The notes: generated by a model not told the origin, from the sequence alone. Counted from the stretch's first letter, positions 24,152 to 37,700 are shown. The stretch: 64,000 bases of DNA from Salvia splendens (GCF_004379255.2 NC_056049.1:248001-312000); one strand, 5' to 3'. Numbers and translations: made by a program.

Positions 24152-26539
24152 ATGGCTACCAATCCCAATGACATACCTATTATTCCCAGCCGGGAACAGC
24201 TCGGGTTGCCGCAAACTGATGTTGTTCGGCCTGATCCGAACATGCCGACGGTGGCCGCTCCTGCCTCGGAGGTCATGTCCACCGGTCAGTGGGAGTGGAT
24301 TATGTCCTCGTTTGCAAGATTGGAGTCAAGATTGGCTGCATCTGAACACCGGCCAATAGACCATCGTGTTCCTCCCCGGCCCGATCCTGATCCACCATAT
24401 GCTATTCCACTCTCCGCAGCGGTTCTCCACCCTCATCCGATTCAGCAACCGCCCAATTCAGCAGTTAGTGGGTTTCAATTTCCTCCACAACCGTCCACAA
24501 CTCCTCTTTCCCACTACCAACAAGTAACTACATCTTCACAACCTCCACATACTGGATTCGTACTACCACAACTGCCTCTCCAATACAACTCTCCTCCAAT
24601 GTACGGCTCTGATCCATATGCTCATGCTCGACCTTATCATCCACACACGCTACCAACTAATCAGGTGCATTCGCAGTACGGCCCAACGACGATCGTCGAC
24701 CGCCCGTTTTCTTCACCAATGGTCGGCCCTCGGCCTACTTCTTGTTGGTATCCCTCGGCAGATCGACAGCCTCGCGGAAGTCATGATCAACACAGAGGTG
24801 TTCGTCTGGATCCTCCCCGTTTTGACGGTACTGACACAGCAAATTGGATTTTCAAAATCCAATATTATTTCGATCATCTGATGATGCCGGATACAAACAG
24901 GTTGCACTATGTCGTCCCATTATTCGACCCGCCGGCCTCCGAATGGATAAAACATTATTGCTCTAATAATGATTTTGTTACTTGGCAAGACTTTCTATCC
25001 GACGTACGTTATCGTTTCGATCCGGACTGTTATGAAAGTTACATTGGCTTAATCGCAAAATTGTGTCAAACCGGCACGGTGTCGGATTATCAGCTTGAGT
25101 TTGAGAGATTGCAGAATAAGCTCTCCGGCGTCCCGGATTATATTCTTCTTCCCATTTATATCGCTGGTCTTAAACAACCATTGCAACGGGAGGTCAAGTT
25201 ACATCGCCCTGCTACACTTGCTGCAGCTTTTGCCTTGGCCAAGGAATTATCGGCATGTCGTCCGGAGCATCAACCGTCAACCTCTAATTATCAGCATCAA
25301 CAATGGATTCCGCGTGAACCGAGGACTACATACAGCACCTCTCCTAACCCAAACCCAATTACATCTTCTTCTTCTCAAGGTCCACGGCCTTCGGGTGGCA
25401 GATTCCGAGAGCTCGTCAAACTACCGGTGATGCACCTTTCTGCATCGGAGAAGGCAGATCGATCTCGTCGCGGGTTATGCTGGTATTGTGAAGACAAGTG
25501 GGCCACGGGTCATGTGTGTAACCATAATTTTTTGGCTTACATGGGCGTCGATGCTGACGAAGATGATGTGGTTGAATTAGAGACGGATGATAATGATATC
25601 ACAGCGGATCTATCTCACTTGAATGCCGTCGAAGGCCGACAACACCTGAAGTCTTTTAATTTTGTGGGAACAATCCACAAATCTGCTGTGAATATTCTAA
25701 TTGACAACGGAAGCTCCCATGATTTTATACATCCGTGCATCGCCGAAAAGCTAAGTCTTTCTTTGACGAAGATTAAACCTTTTCGTGTTTATGTCGGTAA
25801 TGGTGAATCCTTAGTTTGTTCTCATGTCAGCGAGGAGACGGTTGTCGATCTACAAGGCCATATATTTCTCATTGATTTATATATTTTGGCATTTCATGGT
25901 CCGGATATCATATTGGGTATGGAATGGTTGGAATCATTGGGATGTGTCACACATGATTATTCGGCCCGGACTATGGAGTTCTTCCGTGATGATGCTCTTG
26001 TCGTCCTTCGTAGCCTTTCAACTTTGCCGCACCGAATGTCGGCTGCTTTGACGATGTTGATTTCACATATGGACGAGCTGGATTTTTTAAATCTTGCTGA
26101 AATTCCAGCAGATCAGCCTATAGACCAGCCTGGCCTCCAGGATGAATTTCCAAAAGAATTGCCTCCTACTGCCCTTCACGTTTTGTCCCAATTCTCGGCA
26201 GATTCTGCGTCGCAGGCTGTGGCACCACTTCCTGAAGAGTTTTTCATGTCGCGACCTGTTGTCAAATTGATAAGGTTGCAGGAACGTCGCATGGTGATGC
26301 AACACGGACAGCCGGTTGAACAAGGGTTGTTTCAGTGGTCTGATTCGATAGACAATTCCCCGACTTTTCCTCCATTTATCCTTGAGGACAAGGATGATCC
26401 TATCGGGGGGGGGGGAGTTGATAAGAGTTCCACAGCAGCAACCCATCTTCATGCAGCCGTCGACCAGATTGATAGTCACAACAGAGCTCGTCGCACACGG
26501 AGGCCGTCAACTCATTTTCACGACTTTGCTGTTCATTAG
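24152..26539 (+). CDS. Gag-protease-integrase-tail fusion polyprotein (795 aa) of the gypsy element
   Basis: One uninterrupted frame starts 24 bp after the 5' LTR. A Pro/His/Gln-rich N terminus is followed by the gag core (about residues 210-370, with DPPRFDGTDTANWIFKIQYY), the Cys-rich motif LCWYCEDKWATGHVC (about 440-455) and an aspartic protease site LIDNGSSHDFIHP (about 520). There is no reverse transcriptase, RNase H or catalytic integrase. After a linker the frame goes straight into an integrase C-terminal/chromodomain-like tail (LQERRMVMQHGQ, FPPFILEDKDD, GGGG) and ends HFHDFAVH inside the 3' LTR, which is how related full-length chromoviral polyproteins end. The gene therefore looks like an in-frame deletion of pol. 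It cannot replicate without reverse transcriptase supplied by another element. Confidence 0.88.
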   Translation: MATNPNDIPIIPSREQLGLPQTDVVRPDPNMPTVAAPASEVMSTGQWEWIMSSFARLESRLAASEHRPIDHRVPPRPDPDPPYAIPLSAAVLHPHPIQQPPNSAVSGFQFPPQPSTTPLSHYQQVTTSSQPPHTGFVLPQLPLQYNSPPMYGSDPYAHARPYHPHTLPTNQVHSQYGPTTIVDRPFSSPMVGPRPTSCWYPSADRQPRGSHDQHRGVRLDPPRFDGTDTANWIFKIQYYFDHLMMPDTNRLHYVVPLFDPPASEWIKHYCSNNDFVTWQDFLSDVRYRFDPDCYESYIGLIAKLCQTGTVSDYQLEFERLQNKLSGVPDYILLPIYIAGLKQPLQREVKLHRPATLAAAFALAKELSACRPEHQPSTSNYQHQQWIPREPRTTYSTSPNPNPITSSSSQGPRPSGGRFRELVKLPVMHLSASEKADRSRRGLCWYCEDKWATGHVCNHNFLAYMGVDADEDDVVELETDDNDITADLSHLNAVEGRQHLKSFNFVGTIHKSAVNILIDNGSSHDFIHPCIAEKLSLSLTKIKPFRVYVGNGESLVCSHVSEETVVDLQGHIFLIDLYILAFHGPDIILGMEWLESLGCVTHDYSARTMEFFRDDALVVLRSLSTLPHRMSAALTMLISHMDELDFLNLAEIPADQPIDQPGLQDEFPKELPPTALHVLSQFSADSASQAVAPLPEEFFMSRPVVKLIRLQERRMVMQHGQPVEQGLFQWSDSIDNSPTFPPFILEDKDDPIGGGGVDKSSTAATHLHAAVDQIDSHNRARRTRRPSTHFHDFAVH

Positions 26540-26887
26540 ATGATTATGGTTAGTTATGGTTTTCTTTAGTTATTTAGTACAAATATAATGTAATATGAAC
26601 AAAGTGTCGAGCGTACTTATAAGCTCTATCTCGGGTTTTCTTTGTGGTTCTTTCCCGAGAGATAGGTAGGTTGAACCGCCCTAGGTCCTAGATATAAAAA
26701 GGAACTTGTCAACACATTTTAATTAATGAATGAATGATAAGAAATTTTCCCAATTTGCGTTCTCTTTATTTTTCTCTCAACAAACTGACGAACTGTCCGA
26801 CGGAGGAGACCTCCGCGTGCAGCCTGAATTTGATCGCCGAGCTCTCTCGCCGTCGATCGTTGTCTCGATACGATCAACATCGTATCA
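26419..26887 (+). repeat. 3' LTR of the gypsy element
   Basis: 469 bp, nearly identical to 23658-24127 (one G fewer in the AAAAAGG run and one C/G difference). It is followed by AACGA and contains the last codons of the polyprotein. Confidence 0.95.
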
Positions 26888-27891
26888 AACGATCACGGAT
26901 TAAACACACCACCGTTTTTTTTCTTCCTTTTTTCATGAGGTTTGTTTGAGTTAATGCAGTTTCTTTAATTGGATTTCAGTGTCCAAGCTTAACTTTGAGT
27001 GAGGTCTTTGCATGCCCTTTTTGGGGTTTTTTAAACATAGTCAATAAAGATTTTCCATTTATAAGCGTGTGATCATTTCTACTTCATCATCCATATTATG
27101 GATTGGAGGAGAAAGCAAGAGTGGATAGAAAAAAAATTAGTGGAAAGATTATCATACTTTTTTCGATTTCTTTTTCTTATTCAAAGATAATTTTCGAGTA
27201 AATTTGACAAATTTTAGAGATTGAAATCAGGTTAAACTCCTTTCAACTTTCAAGTGTCATATCAATTGAGTTGCATTTTATCGTCTTGACAACTAAAATT
27301 GCCATTTTTGGGAATGTGAGTTGCAAGATCACAATGACAATATTTGTTTTCGTGTTGATATATATTACGTAAAAAATTGTATATGATAGTCATTCAATTT
27401 AAATTTCAGTTATATATATTGCTGGGACGCAAAGTTTATAAATGTTTACTAATTATTAAAATGTGGGGCTTTTGCTTGGTGACGGATCTTTCAGATTAAT
27501 TATGGTTAACGATTTTTTATGAGCATACTTTATATGGAATTACCATTACATTTGAAACGCTAACCATATGACATTATATATATATAATGATAAAAGGTGA
27601 ATCATTAATATATTTTCACTTCTACACGAGTATTAGGCAATTGTTTCGAGATAAATTTTAATGATAAATGGAGGATAATTGATGTTTTAAAAATAATAAA
27701 ATAAAATTTATGAAATAAACCCATTTTTACTTGGGCTGTGTTTTGAGCCCAATCCAATTTAAATATTCAATTGGTTAAATGTGCCCAAGGTCTAAACAGA
27801 CCATATTTAGAAAATAAGCCCAATGCCAAGTTTCCATATTGACGGGCATGAGCGATTCTCACGCACAATACTAGATCAAAGAAAAAGTATA

Positions 27892-28075
27892 CTCCCTCCA
27901 TTCCAATAAATATAAAACATTTGGTTTCCAACACGGAATTTTATGCAATGTTATTTTATGAATTAATCAAGAGAGAGTAAAGTAAGAGATAGTGTTGTTT
28001 CCATTTAAAAAACGTTTCATTTTTAATGGGACAACCAAAAAGGAAAACGTTTCATTTCTAATGGGACAGAGAGAG
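27892..28075. mobile_element. Stowaway-like MITE
   Basis: 184 bp with inverted ends CTCCCTCCATTCC.. and the complementary ..GGGACAGAGAGAG, flanked by TA on both sides (27890-27891, 28076-28077). The interior has the AGAGAGTAAAGTAAGAGA phrase common to this family. Confidence 0.8.
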
Positions 28076-30367
28076 TATATGGAATCGCGGTGCAACGCCC
28101 ATTCTAGACAATGGATGTCATACGAAAAAAGGAGTTAATCCAATCTCGAATAGTTTTGGCAAAGTTGTTGTACTATGAGCTACAACTCCAAAAAAAGATT
28201 TATTAGAGTATATTTTTGTAAACATTAATTTTGTAATAGAATGAGAGTGTATAAGTTAGTGAAGTGCGAGCTCCAGTTACTAAAAATAGACAGATATCCT
28301 AAAATGACAAAATATGTATTTTTTTATATGAAAGATGATGTATCATACTTTAATCATTGATTCTCTAAAAAAGTTACATTATTTTAACTCATTGTGATTA
28401 TTAAGCACGTTATATTTACTAAGTTGTTCAACAATTCTCACCAAAGATTCTAATTAAATTTTTATCTAATAAACTGTAGTGGGTATGAGTTTATTTAATT
28501 TTTTTAATTGAGATTGTCAAATGTTCGTAATCTTGACTTTTAACAAAAACTTTTTATTAGAAGGTTAGGAATGATACATTAGAGATTTATCATATGTTTG
28601 TTCAACTAATTATCAAAATAAAATGCGTGAAAGAATAGGGGCTTATCTCAATGTGCTGCTTACATTTTATTTGCATCTAAATAATTAATAGTAATTGAAA
28701 CTATTCAAGTCAAGGGACTTAATTTTAAGTACTCAATGTGCGAATCTGCAAAAATAACAAATAAATGTAGTAGTGTTCGGCCAACAAATCTTGTCATATA
28801 ACAATCTAGATTAGGGATGATTTAATTATACTCGTAAACAATATGGATTTTAGAAAGAACAACATAACATTTAATATATGATGTACTTACATGAAATTTT
28901 GTGAGACTCGAACGAGTCAAAGTCATAATGATCATGCATCATTATATGTTTTTAGGTAGTTAGAGACTCTAATAGACTAATAAGATCATTAGTGATTGGG
29001 AAACCACTAATTAATTACTAAATATAAATAGTATTTTCACAACTTGGAGTTAGTAGTACTATTTCGTTTCCTCACAGAATGGCTTTATAGTTGTACGATC
29101 ATTCTTTTTTCATGTAGTAAAATATTATAAATTAATTAAGTTTTAAAAATTGACCAACTAGCGATATAAAATTGATAAAATAAGCTAATAAAATGACAAC
29201 TGATTGTGGGGAGAAGGCCATCATTTTGTGTTGTGTCTATTTAATAAAAGGCGACCCCCACCAAATTAGGGACGGATCCAAGAATGTAAATGAAAGGGAG
29301 TAAAATTATATGTATAGGAAATTTAAGGATTTAAGAAGGAGCAAATATAAAGAAATTTTAAAATTTTTGCAAAATTATTAAATAAAATAGTATACATCAA
29401 TTTATTTGAGGAGGGGCATTTCCCCCACCTAATAATACATTACATCCGTACCTGCACCAAATGGATGAACCTCAAGCAATAAACCTTTATTTTTGTGTTT
29501 TTCTTGACAATTTAATGAGAATAAATGCTTTAACATCTTATATTCTTCATATATAGACTTATGTAAAATATAAAACATGTTTACTATTTTGTGATATGTT
29601 TGTGGGATAAGGAGACATATGAAATTGAAGGTACATTACATATGGGTGATGTTGGGGAAAAGCTAATATGCACAAAAATGTATGAAAAGTTGGAGTAGTA
29701 TTTTCTTCGGCCTAATTATTGAAAACAGGGGCCAATGTTTTTCAACTGAAAATTTATCTAGTGAAAAATCGATTGATTTCTACTTTACTTTCTGCAATAA
29801 TAAATGGATAATCATTGTGCTCTAAAGGTACTGGTTTTGAAATCACAAATTCATTTTGCTATCAAAACTACAAATCACCATTTATTCTTGTTCTCTACGG
29901 ATGTTATTTTAATTTTATCTTAATTTTGAATATCAAACCAAATTTCCAAATGGTCAAATGTACTTGTATAGTCTTGTTATATTTTTATAATAGAAAATTC
30001 TCTGAACATTGAATTGGAAAAAAATCCAACTAAACAGTAACAAAAGATGACCTAAATTAACAATACAAAACCAACTATTCATGGACACTTATAGCAAAGA
30101 TAAAAGACTGATAAGTTAACTTAAGAGATAAAGCAACACATCCAAACAAAAAAGACTATGACCGCAAGAAATCCGATCGCTTCGACTCACATTAGATAAT
30201 CTATATGTGTCTTTCCGAGCGAAACTTAAAAAGAAAAAACACTCACACGTCTCTTCATTTCGGAATAGATCCAATAACACTATATGAATCAATTTGTATA
30301 CTATGTTTTGTACTATATATTTTTCAGTTTTTTTTCATTTTGTGATTTTATTTCTTACAACTACTCC

Positions 30368-30445
30368 CATGCATAAATGATAGAAAACGCCATTCACAAT
30401 TTACAAATTTCACATGCATAAATGATAGAAAACGCCATTCACAAT
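30368..30445. repeat. 45-bp-period tandem duplication
   Basis: The 33-bp phrase beginning CATGCATAAATGATAGAAAA occurs exactly twice, 45 bp apart. Confidence 0.9.
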
Positions 30446-33400
30446 CATTATCTCTCTAGGTTTTCTTGATTGCTGAACTATTATATATCAAATATTTTCC
30501 AGCTGTTGATTTATCCTTGTTCTATCTCAATAAATTATATTTATATGTTCCTTTTCTAGAGAAAGAAAACTCGACAACAATTTGGTGATTTTAATAATTA
30601 AATTAATTGCACCTAATTTCATTCATTTTCGTAATTCCATGTGATTAGGATATCAGCTAATAGTTAGTTTGTGACTTTTTGGCATACAAATAAAATTAAA
30701 TTTCTCTTTCCACTCTTTTCGCTTTTAAAATGCAGTATTATTTTGTTCAAGCTTTTTGATATATAAAATTAACATGTAAAAGTTTATTCCAGATTATAGA
30801 TTTTGCAAAAAAAATCTGTAACTTGAGTATTTGGATTACGAAAATATTTTAGAACTTCTCTTTTTTGGTTGAGAGGATACAATGTTAGTGTTAAACTTCA
30901 AATCTCTTAACTACTCTAAGATTTTTGAGGCCTAATTAGTATACTTTAAATTAATTACTCTAAGATTTTTGGGGTCAAATCATAACTAAACTTAGTTTTA
31001 ATCAATATTTAATAGTTTTAATCAATAAGGTATGCCGACACCAACTTAGTTTTAATCAATATTTAATAGTTTTAATCATATATAAATCATATAACACGAT
31101 TATTCTGAAATAAATATGCATGTAAGACTAAAATAATTTTCGTTTATTTATTTGAAAACAATCAAAATTAACTAGAAAATTTAAACAAAATACTCCTATA
31201 TAAAATTTTTAGTAGTATCAAATTTTTCGTCAACTTCATAATATATAATCACAAGTAATTATAACAACCAAACGAAGGCTAAGTAGAATAGCTCATATTT
31301 TTCCATCATGATTATTATTTTTCTGTACTTCTTCGATTCAACTGAATAGTGTATTAAATAACAAAAATTAATAGTTTTAATCAATATTTATAGTGTCCAT
31401 GATTTAATAATTTTAATTGATAAAAATTTATTGATATTTAAAAATCTAAATTTAAAATTTAATTTTATAAAATTAAATCTAATATTGAAATAAAGAAACA
31501 GAGTGAAGGATGACAAAAGGGAAGAAGAATGATAATTTTGAAATAATATCAGATTTAATATATCACTGAAATAATATCAGGTTTAAAATGTTTAAAGTGT
31601 ACAAAGACCAAATTGCCCAAACCCTCAAAAAGGTATTTTCGTATAAAAAATGATAAAGGACCAATTTCGAGATAAACCCTTAGTCCAGGGATATCTGACG
31701 AAGTTTTTAAAGTCCAGGGACTATGAGCGAGATAAATTCATAGTCTATGAACCATTTTTGTAGTTCACTCCATTCTTTTAATATTTATGACATATAGAAT
31801 TTCTTCTTCTATTAATTATGTTTCTTTGAAGTCACGGGAGAAAAATGCATTCATGAAACCAATTTAATTTATACACGCCAATTTAAGATGTCAAGCTATC
31901 ATGAATATCTGAATTTAAATTATTAAATTATTATTTATTTGTTTCTGAGTAGACTATTTATTAATTTATTCGTCACGCTAGCTCAGATATATGCCGATAT
32001 AATAATTTTCAGTAGTATTAGTAATTTATCTAAAGTGGAAAATTATTTAAGTGTACGACCGCTACCAAAATGATATAGTCATATGGAGTACTTAATTAAG
32101 TAGTTTGTCTTCAAATTTCCATACTCCACGTTATTCTCACCATTAATGTAGTAATGATTATACAAATTTTTTTATTATTTAAATAGAACAGAATAACTTT
32201 TTAAATACTGGATATTTTTTTTAGGATGAACCGCACTACAATATTAATTAGATTCTTAATGAGCTGAATAAAAAAAACGGCCAGAATAGCAAATGCTGGA
32301 ATAATACTCTACTACTCCATAAACTACCACATTCATTATTCTGCAAATTCAACATCTACTCTACTTCTGCAATAATAAAACTAGTATTTACTGTTATTTC
32401 TTCTAGGTGAAATATTAAATGCCAAATTTACTGCTGCCTGCTTTGGTGTTCCTCACGAACCACATAATTTTCGATGTAAATTATTATTTGGTCATATTAT
32501 GACTTATGATTGATCATAGTTACATGTCAAATTCATAAGAATAAGCAGAAGGTTATATATGTAAATTATGTAATTGACACTAATTAAATTTATTACTACC
32601 ATTTTTGAATTATAAATATGTCTTCATCGTGACTAATTATACTATTCAATAAAACTATGTTGCCACAATGGGCTGCCCACACAAGATCTTTAAGTTACAT
32701 TATTGTTAAATAATGTAACTAATTACAGTTTTAAATATTTTAAAAAATTAGAATTTTAAAAAGTGAATAAAAAAGCTTTGTATGGGCGGCAACGTTTTCA
32801 AATATTTTTTAGCATCACTCATTTATATTATCATTATGACTGACCATATTGATATTATGGCATGATCATATCTTTAATTAATTTTCTCTAGTTTTTATTT
32901 GCCCTATAATCTTGGAAAAAAGCGTTAAAATTATCGGTACGTTTGTAGAATGCTGTAACGTAGCAATCAGAATATTCATTGTGTATCTAACTTTCATGAA
33001 AGTAGCTAAGTATTCATCAATAGGATATTTGAATTTAATTACTCGTACACTGATTGGTTAAATGTAATTAATTGAAATTGAGATATTGTCCCCTAGTCAT
33101 TGACTCATTGGGCAACTACAAGCTAAGATCATTATTGGCCTGAAATCTTCAATTTATGGGGGGAAAACATTTATTAATTTAGGAATGAAAATTTATATAC
33201 TTCACCTACATTATTTAATACTCCGTATTCAAGGACGCAAATGGACTATTATGGTTATGGTAACGCAATTACATGAAAATGAAGAAAAATATTCCAGAAC
33301 AAATTAAATTCAACGTCATTAAATTACCAACAAAGCTGGTTGTAGCATTTCTCTTTTATTTATTAGTAGAGGATAGACAAACCGTTTCAATTTCATTTTA

Positions 33401-34475
33401 CTGATTTTTATACAAGAAACTCAATTTCTCTGTTTTCACATGATATAATCTAAATAAACATTTAAAATGTACTCCACCTAACACAAGAAACAATTCATAA
33501 CACAGTTAGCAATAAAAATAACAATCTACGTATAGACAAAACCAAAACTCTTATCAAAATCACTACAAAAAAAAAAACAACAGACAACATAAAAAAATCA
33601 AGGTAAAAAGACAAATCATATCTTAAAATTATATTACTGCCATTATCATAAATTCATAATTTACCAGATTAATCTGATATTCACAAAAAAAAAAACCCTC
33701 AAAACTCAGTCTCCCTCTCGAAACAAAAACTTGTACTCTTACTAAAAAATGGAATACTACTAGAAGAAAAAGACAAACTGTAAAATCTAGTGACAGTGAT
33801 TGTTGGAACTGTAAAGATAGCTAGCTCAAGTAAAAATCTGATAGGAGTAGTAGTTTCCAACACTTTACCTACCCCTACTTCTCCCTCAGGTGAAGTTTTT
33901 ACCTCTGAAGCAACTGCACAAACAAACGTGTTAGTAGTAGTAGTTCATTTTTTTTTAAATAAAACGTAGCAATAGTTTGAAGCATTTTTTCAAACTTAAT
34001 TTTCATAATTTTGCTTACACTGTTTGGAGAAGTGTCTGCATTGATTTATCTGCCTGTTTTTTGAAACAGACACACTTCCTTCTTCCCAAAATAATACTAC
34101 TAGTAACAATATTACTTTATGATTTTAGAGATGTGTAATGTTTGAGGCAGTATAAAAGATGATTTTTTTTGAAGTAAGAGCGACTCAGATTTCACTGTTT
34201 AGTTTGACTTGTTCGGTAAATCTGCTCACAATTTTTACTGTGTATGTCTGTATCCATTTGTGTTCAACGCTGAGTATTTACATTTTACAGTCAATCTTTT
34301 TTTTCAGAGGGTTGGCATTTCCAATACAGTGAAAAACATTTTTTGTCTTGGTCTAATGACACGTGGATGGCCCAGGAGTATAAAATTTTAAATTTCAGTA
34401 TATCTACATTTGAAATAGTATTTTTTATAGTACCTTCTGAAATGAATTTGTATTTGTAGATGTGTGAACTGATTG

Positions 34476-34738
34476 TGTTGGAAAAGAAGACCACATTAAT
34501 ATGCCGCCCACATTCATTATGGAGAGTTCCTAAGCAGTGTAGAATTCCTAAGTATTGTAGAGTTCCAATCCCTTTTATTGATGTACTAGAACTTTCTCAT
34601 TCACCCTATAAATACTAGGGTAATGAACCTTTGGAGAAAAACAACAAAAAATAAACATTGGAATATTTCTCTATACACTTTATCCTTTCAAATGTCTATC
34701 CAATCTTTTTCTACCTCTCTCGATTACCATCTTTAAGA
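34476..34738 (+). repeat. 5' LTR of copia element 2
   Basis: 263 bp, starting TGTTGG and ending AAGA rather than the usual CA. It contains TATAAATAC near 34610. Confidence 0.94.
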
Positions 34739-37700
34739 TGGTATCAGAGCAGGAAACTAAAAAACAACCTCCAATGGAGGTCAGCCAAATACACACTCTC
34801 AAATTATTGATCGAGACAATCGCAAATCTAATTGATTTGTACAAATCCAACACAAACCAAAGCCAAAATTCATACCCGTTGAAGAATCTCGGCGTAGGGT
34901 CCAAGCGCACAGCAGCCACATCGACTCAGGCAAACAACCGAAGTAGAAACATATCCCTGCCTCCTAACGGAAACCATATCGAATCTGCCCACAAGGACAA
35001 ACTTCCTAAACCGAAGAAGACGTACGCCAATGCCCTTGTTGACGGCGGAAGCAGCAACACCGGTCGACAATTGCATCCGTCAAATTCAGAAGCGGCGGCG
35101 GCGGCTGAAGGAGCTGCGGCGGCGGCGGCTGAAGGAGCGACGGCTGCTGAAGGAGCTGCGGAGGCTGCTGAAGGAGCTGCATCGGTGGGGGAGGCTGCTG
35201 AAGGAGCAGCATCAGCGGCGGAAGCTTTGCAGCGGAGAAGAAGAAAGAAACAGGGGATGTGCCGGATTTTGGCAGGCGGTGAGGACCGAACAACCACCTC
35301 CGATGAGATGGCAGGAGAAGATTCTGAAATTGGAAAAGGGGAAATGGCTGAGAAGGAGGGGCCGAAAATAGGGTGTTCTAAAGTCTCCACCACCATTTTG
35401 CAATTAAGCCCCTCAAATTTGAGAAAATCCCAAAATAAACCCCACCATAAAAATCCCTACCAAAATCCCCCCAAGTCAATTCTGATATTAACAAATCCCC
35501 CCCAGTTGACCAAACAATTGCAGAAAAAACCCCCTTTTGTCCGAATTTTCGAAAATACACCCCGACATTTTGAATTTCAGCCTTCCATTATGTGTACAAA
35601 CAAATTCCAAGCTTTAGCATACTCATCTTCCTCAAACATAGGACCTAAAGACTATCATTGGATTTTTGACTGTGGGGCAACCGATACCATGTCCTTTGAT
35701 GCATCGGACTTCCTCGATATTTCTCAATCCACAAAAACATTTGTCCAAACGGCCAGTGGGGAATTAGCTCATGTTGAAGGGGCGGGAACTATAGCTATAT
35801 CACCAACCCTTCGCCTCTCAAATTGTCTTTATGTTCCCTCTTTGTCCCACAAATTGTTGTCAGTGAGTCACGTCACGAAAGAACTTAATTGCAAACTCCT
35901 AATGCAGCCTCGTTTTTGCATGTTGCAGGATATCAAGACGGGAACGATAGTTGGGCGTGGCACTGAGCGACATGGTCTGTACTACGTAGATGAGATTGCC
36001 CAACACAGTAATGCGCTGCTAACTCATGGACTGAATGAAAGACAGATATGGCTCTTACACCGTCGGTTAGGGCACCCATCTATAGGTTATCTCCGTCTAC
36101 TCTTTCCTAAATTAGTTTCTTCTTCACTTGTTTTGAATTGTGAAACGTGTGTTTTGGCTAAAAGTCATAGACATTCCTTCAAGTTGAACAAAACTAGAGA
36201 AAAATCTCCGTTTGCTTTAGTTCACTCTGATGTTTGGGGCCCTGCTCCGGTTATCGGGGGTCAAGGATTTCGGTATTTTTTGCTATTTGTTGATGATTTT
36301 TCTCATATGACTTGGATTTATTTTTTAAAATCAAAATCAGAAGTCTTTGAAAAATTCACCGAGTTCTATAGCCTTGTCCAAACCCAGTACAACACCAAAA
36401 TCCAAGTCCTTAGATCTGATAATGGGAGAGAATATGTGAACTCTAGAATGAAAACCTTCTTCACCGAAAAAGGTCTCCTTCACCAAACGACATGTGCATA
36501 CACACCTGAACAAAACGGGGTGGCTGAGCGAAAAAACCGGTATATCCTTGAGATCACCCGTGCACTTCTAATAGAATCCCACATCCCTAAATCTTTCTGG
36601 CCTGAAGCCATAGCCACATCTGTTTACCTTCTAAATCGTCTTCCCACAGGAATCCTAAACTTCAAAACCCCTTTAGAAATATTCTCTTCAAAACACTCAA
36701 TTCCCTCTTCTCTCAGTCTTGAACCCAAAGTTTTTGGCTGCACTGTCTTTGCTCACATACCCAAACATGATCGCGATAAATTCTCACCATGTGCAGTCAA
36801 ATGTGTTTTCTTGGGGTACGGGAAAGGTCAGAAAGGGTATAGATGTTATGACCCGTCAACAGATCGCATGTATGTCACTATGAACTGTAACTTTGTTGAA
36901 AGTGAATATTTCTATGGCCAATCTAGTGGTCAGAGGGAGAGTGAGACGGGTAATGCGAATAGTGATGCACTTAATTGGCTACCTCTATGGGGAGAAACCA
37001 TTCAGGGGGAGAGAAATTTGAGGGAAACCGACCAAAATCCTATCACAAGTGTGAGTCAAACAGCGCCAATTCCCCAGGAACAGAACATGTCGCCTCAGGA
37101 CACTGCCGAGCTATCTGACCAGTCTTTGACTCCTGAGGTAAAAACTTTTGATTCCAATATTCCTATCCTACCCGAAACTGCTGACAGTGACAGGGAAAAT
37201 ATAAGTGATACAGAAGAGCCACCTACAGAACAAGAGACTGGGCATGGCAAATTACCCCACAGGAGTACGAGGGGTGTTCCTCCTCGACGATATTCTCCAG
37301 ACTGGAAAGGACGGAAATCAAGGTACTCAGTTGCAAACTTCACACAGGGACACCTTACTGAAATGGCTAGAGCATTCGAAGCTGCTCTTTATGAAGAAGA
37401 AGAGATTCCGCAATCATTCGAGATGGCAATAAAACACAAGCACTGGAGGGAAGCCATGAAGAAGGAGATTGATGCCCTGAGAAAAAATGAAACATGGGAG
37501 AAGTGTACTCTACCTCCGGGAAAGAAACCAGTAGCGTGTCGTTGGATCTTCACCATAAAACGACGAGCAGATGGTTCAATCGAGAGATATAAGGCAAGAT
37601 TGGTTGCTAAGGGATACACTCAAGTGTATGGAGTTGACTATGAGGAAACTTTCTCCCCGGTGGCCAAACTAAAAACAGTAAGAACCCTTCTGTCTGTAGC

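Larger units (their letters stand above)
23653..26892 (+). mobile_element. Young gypsy (chromovirus-type) retrotransposon lacking most of pol
   Basis: LTRs at 23658-24127 and 26419-26887 (TGATAAG...GTATCA) are flanked by AACGA at 23653-23657 and 26888-26892. The primer-binding site is TGGTGCTTTCATTG just after the 5' LTR, and a G-rich tract ends at 26418. By eye the LTRs differ by one substitution and one single-base indel over 470 bp, so the insertion is very recent. The interior is only 2.3 kb and holds a single open frame for gag, protease and an integrase tail. It sits about 75 bp upstream of the DMP start codon. Confidence 0.95.
26893..34470. other. 7.6-kb AT-rich gene-poor spacer
   Basis: No gene model is supportable. 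ORFs are short and low-complexity. Apart from the MITE at 27892 and a 45-bp tandem duplication at 30368, there are repeated A/T-rich phrases (for example TTAGTTTTAATCAATATTTA at about 30988 and 31047). A stretch at 31590-31770 (containing AAAGTCCAGGGACTATGAGC) looks like part of an old dispersed repeat, class unknown. Confidence 0.6.

Noticed and set aside
29815..30012. 65-aa ORF in the AT-rich spacer
   Set aside because: Phe/Tyr/Ile/Asn-rich translation typical of random AT-rich DNA.
26893..34470. tRNA, snoRNA or microRNA genes in the long spacer
   Set aside because: No cloverleaf A/B boxes or convincing hairpin recognised by eye; a covariance-model search would be needed to assert any.
34926..35396. 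156-aa minus-strand ORF rich in Ala/Pro/Ser
   Set aside because: It mirrors the GC-rich repeat of copia element 2 on the other strand; low-complexity artefact.
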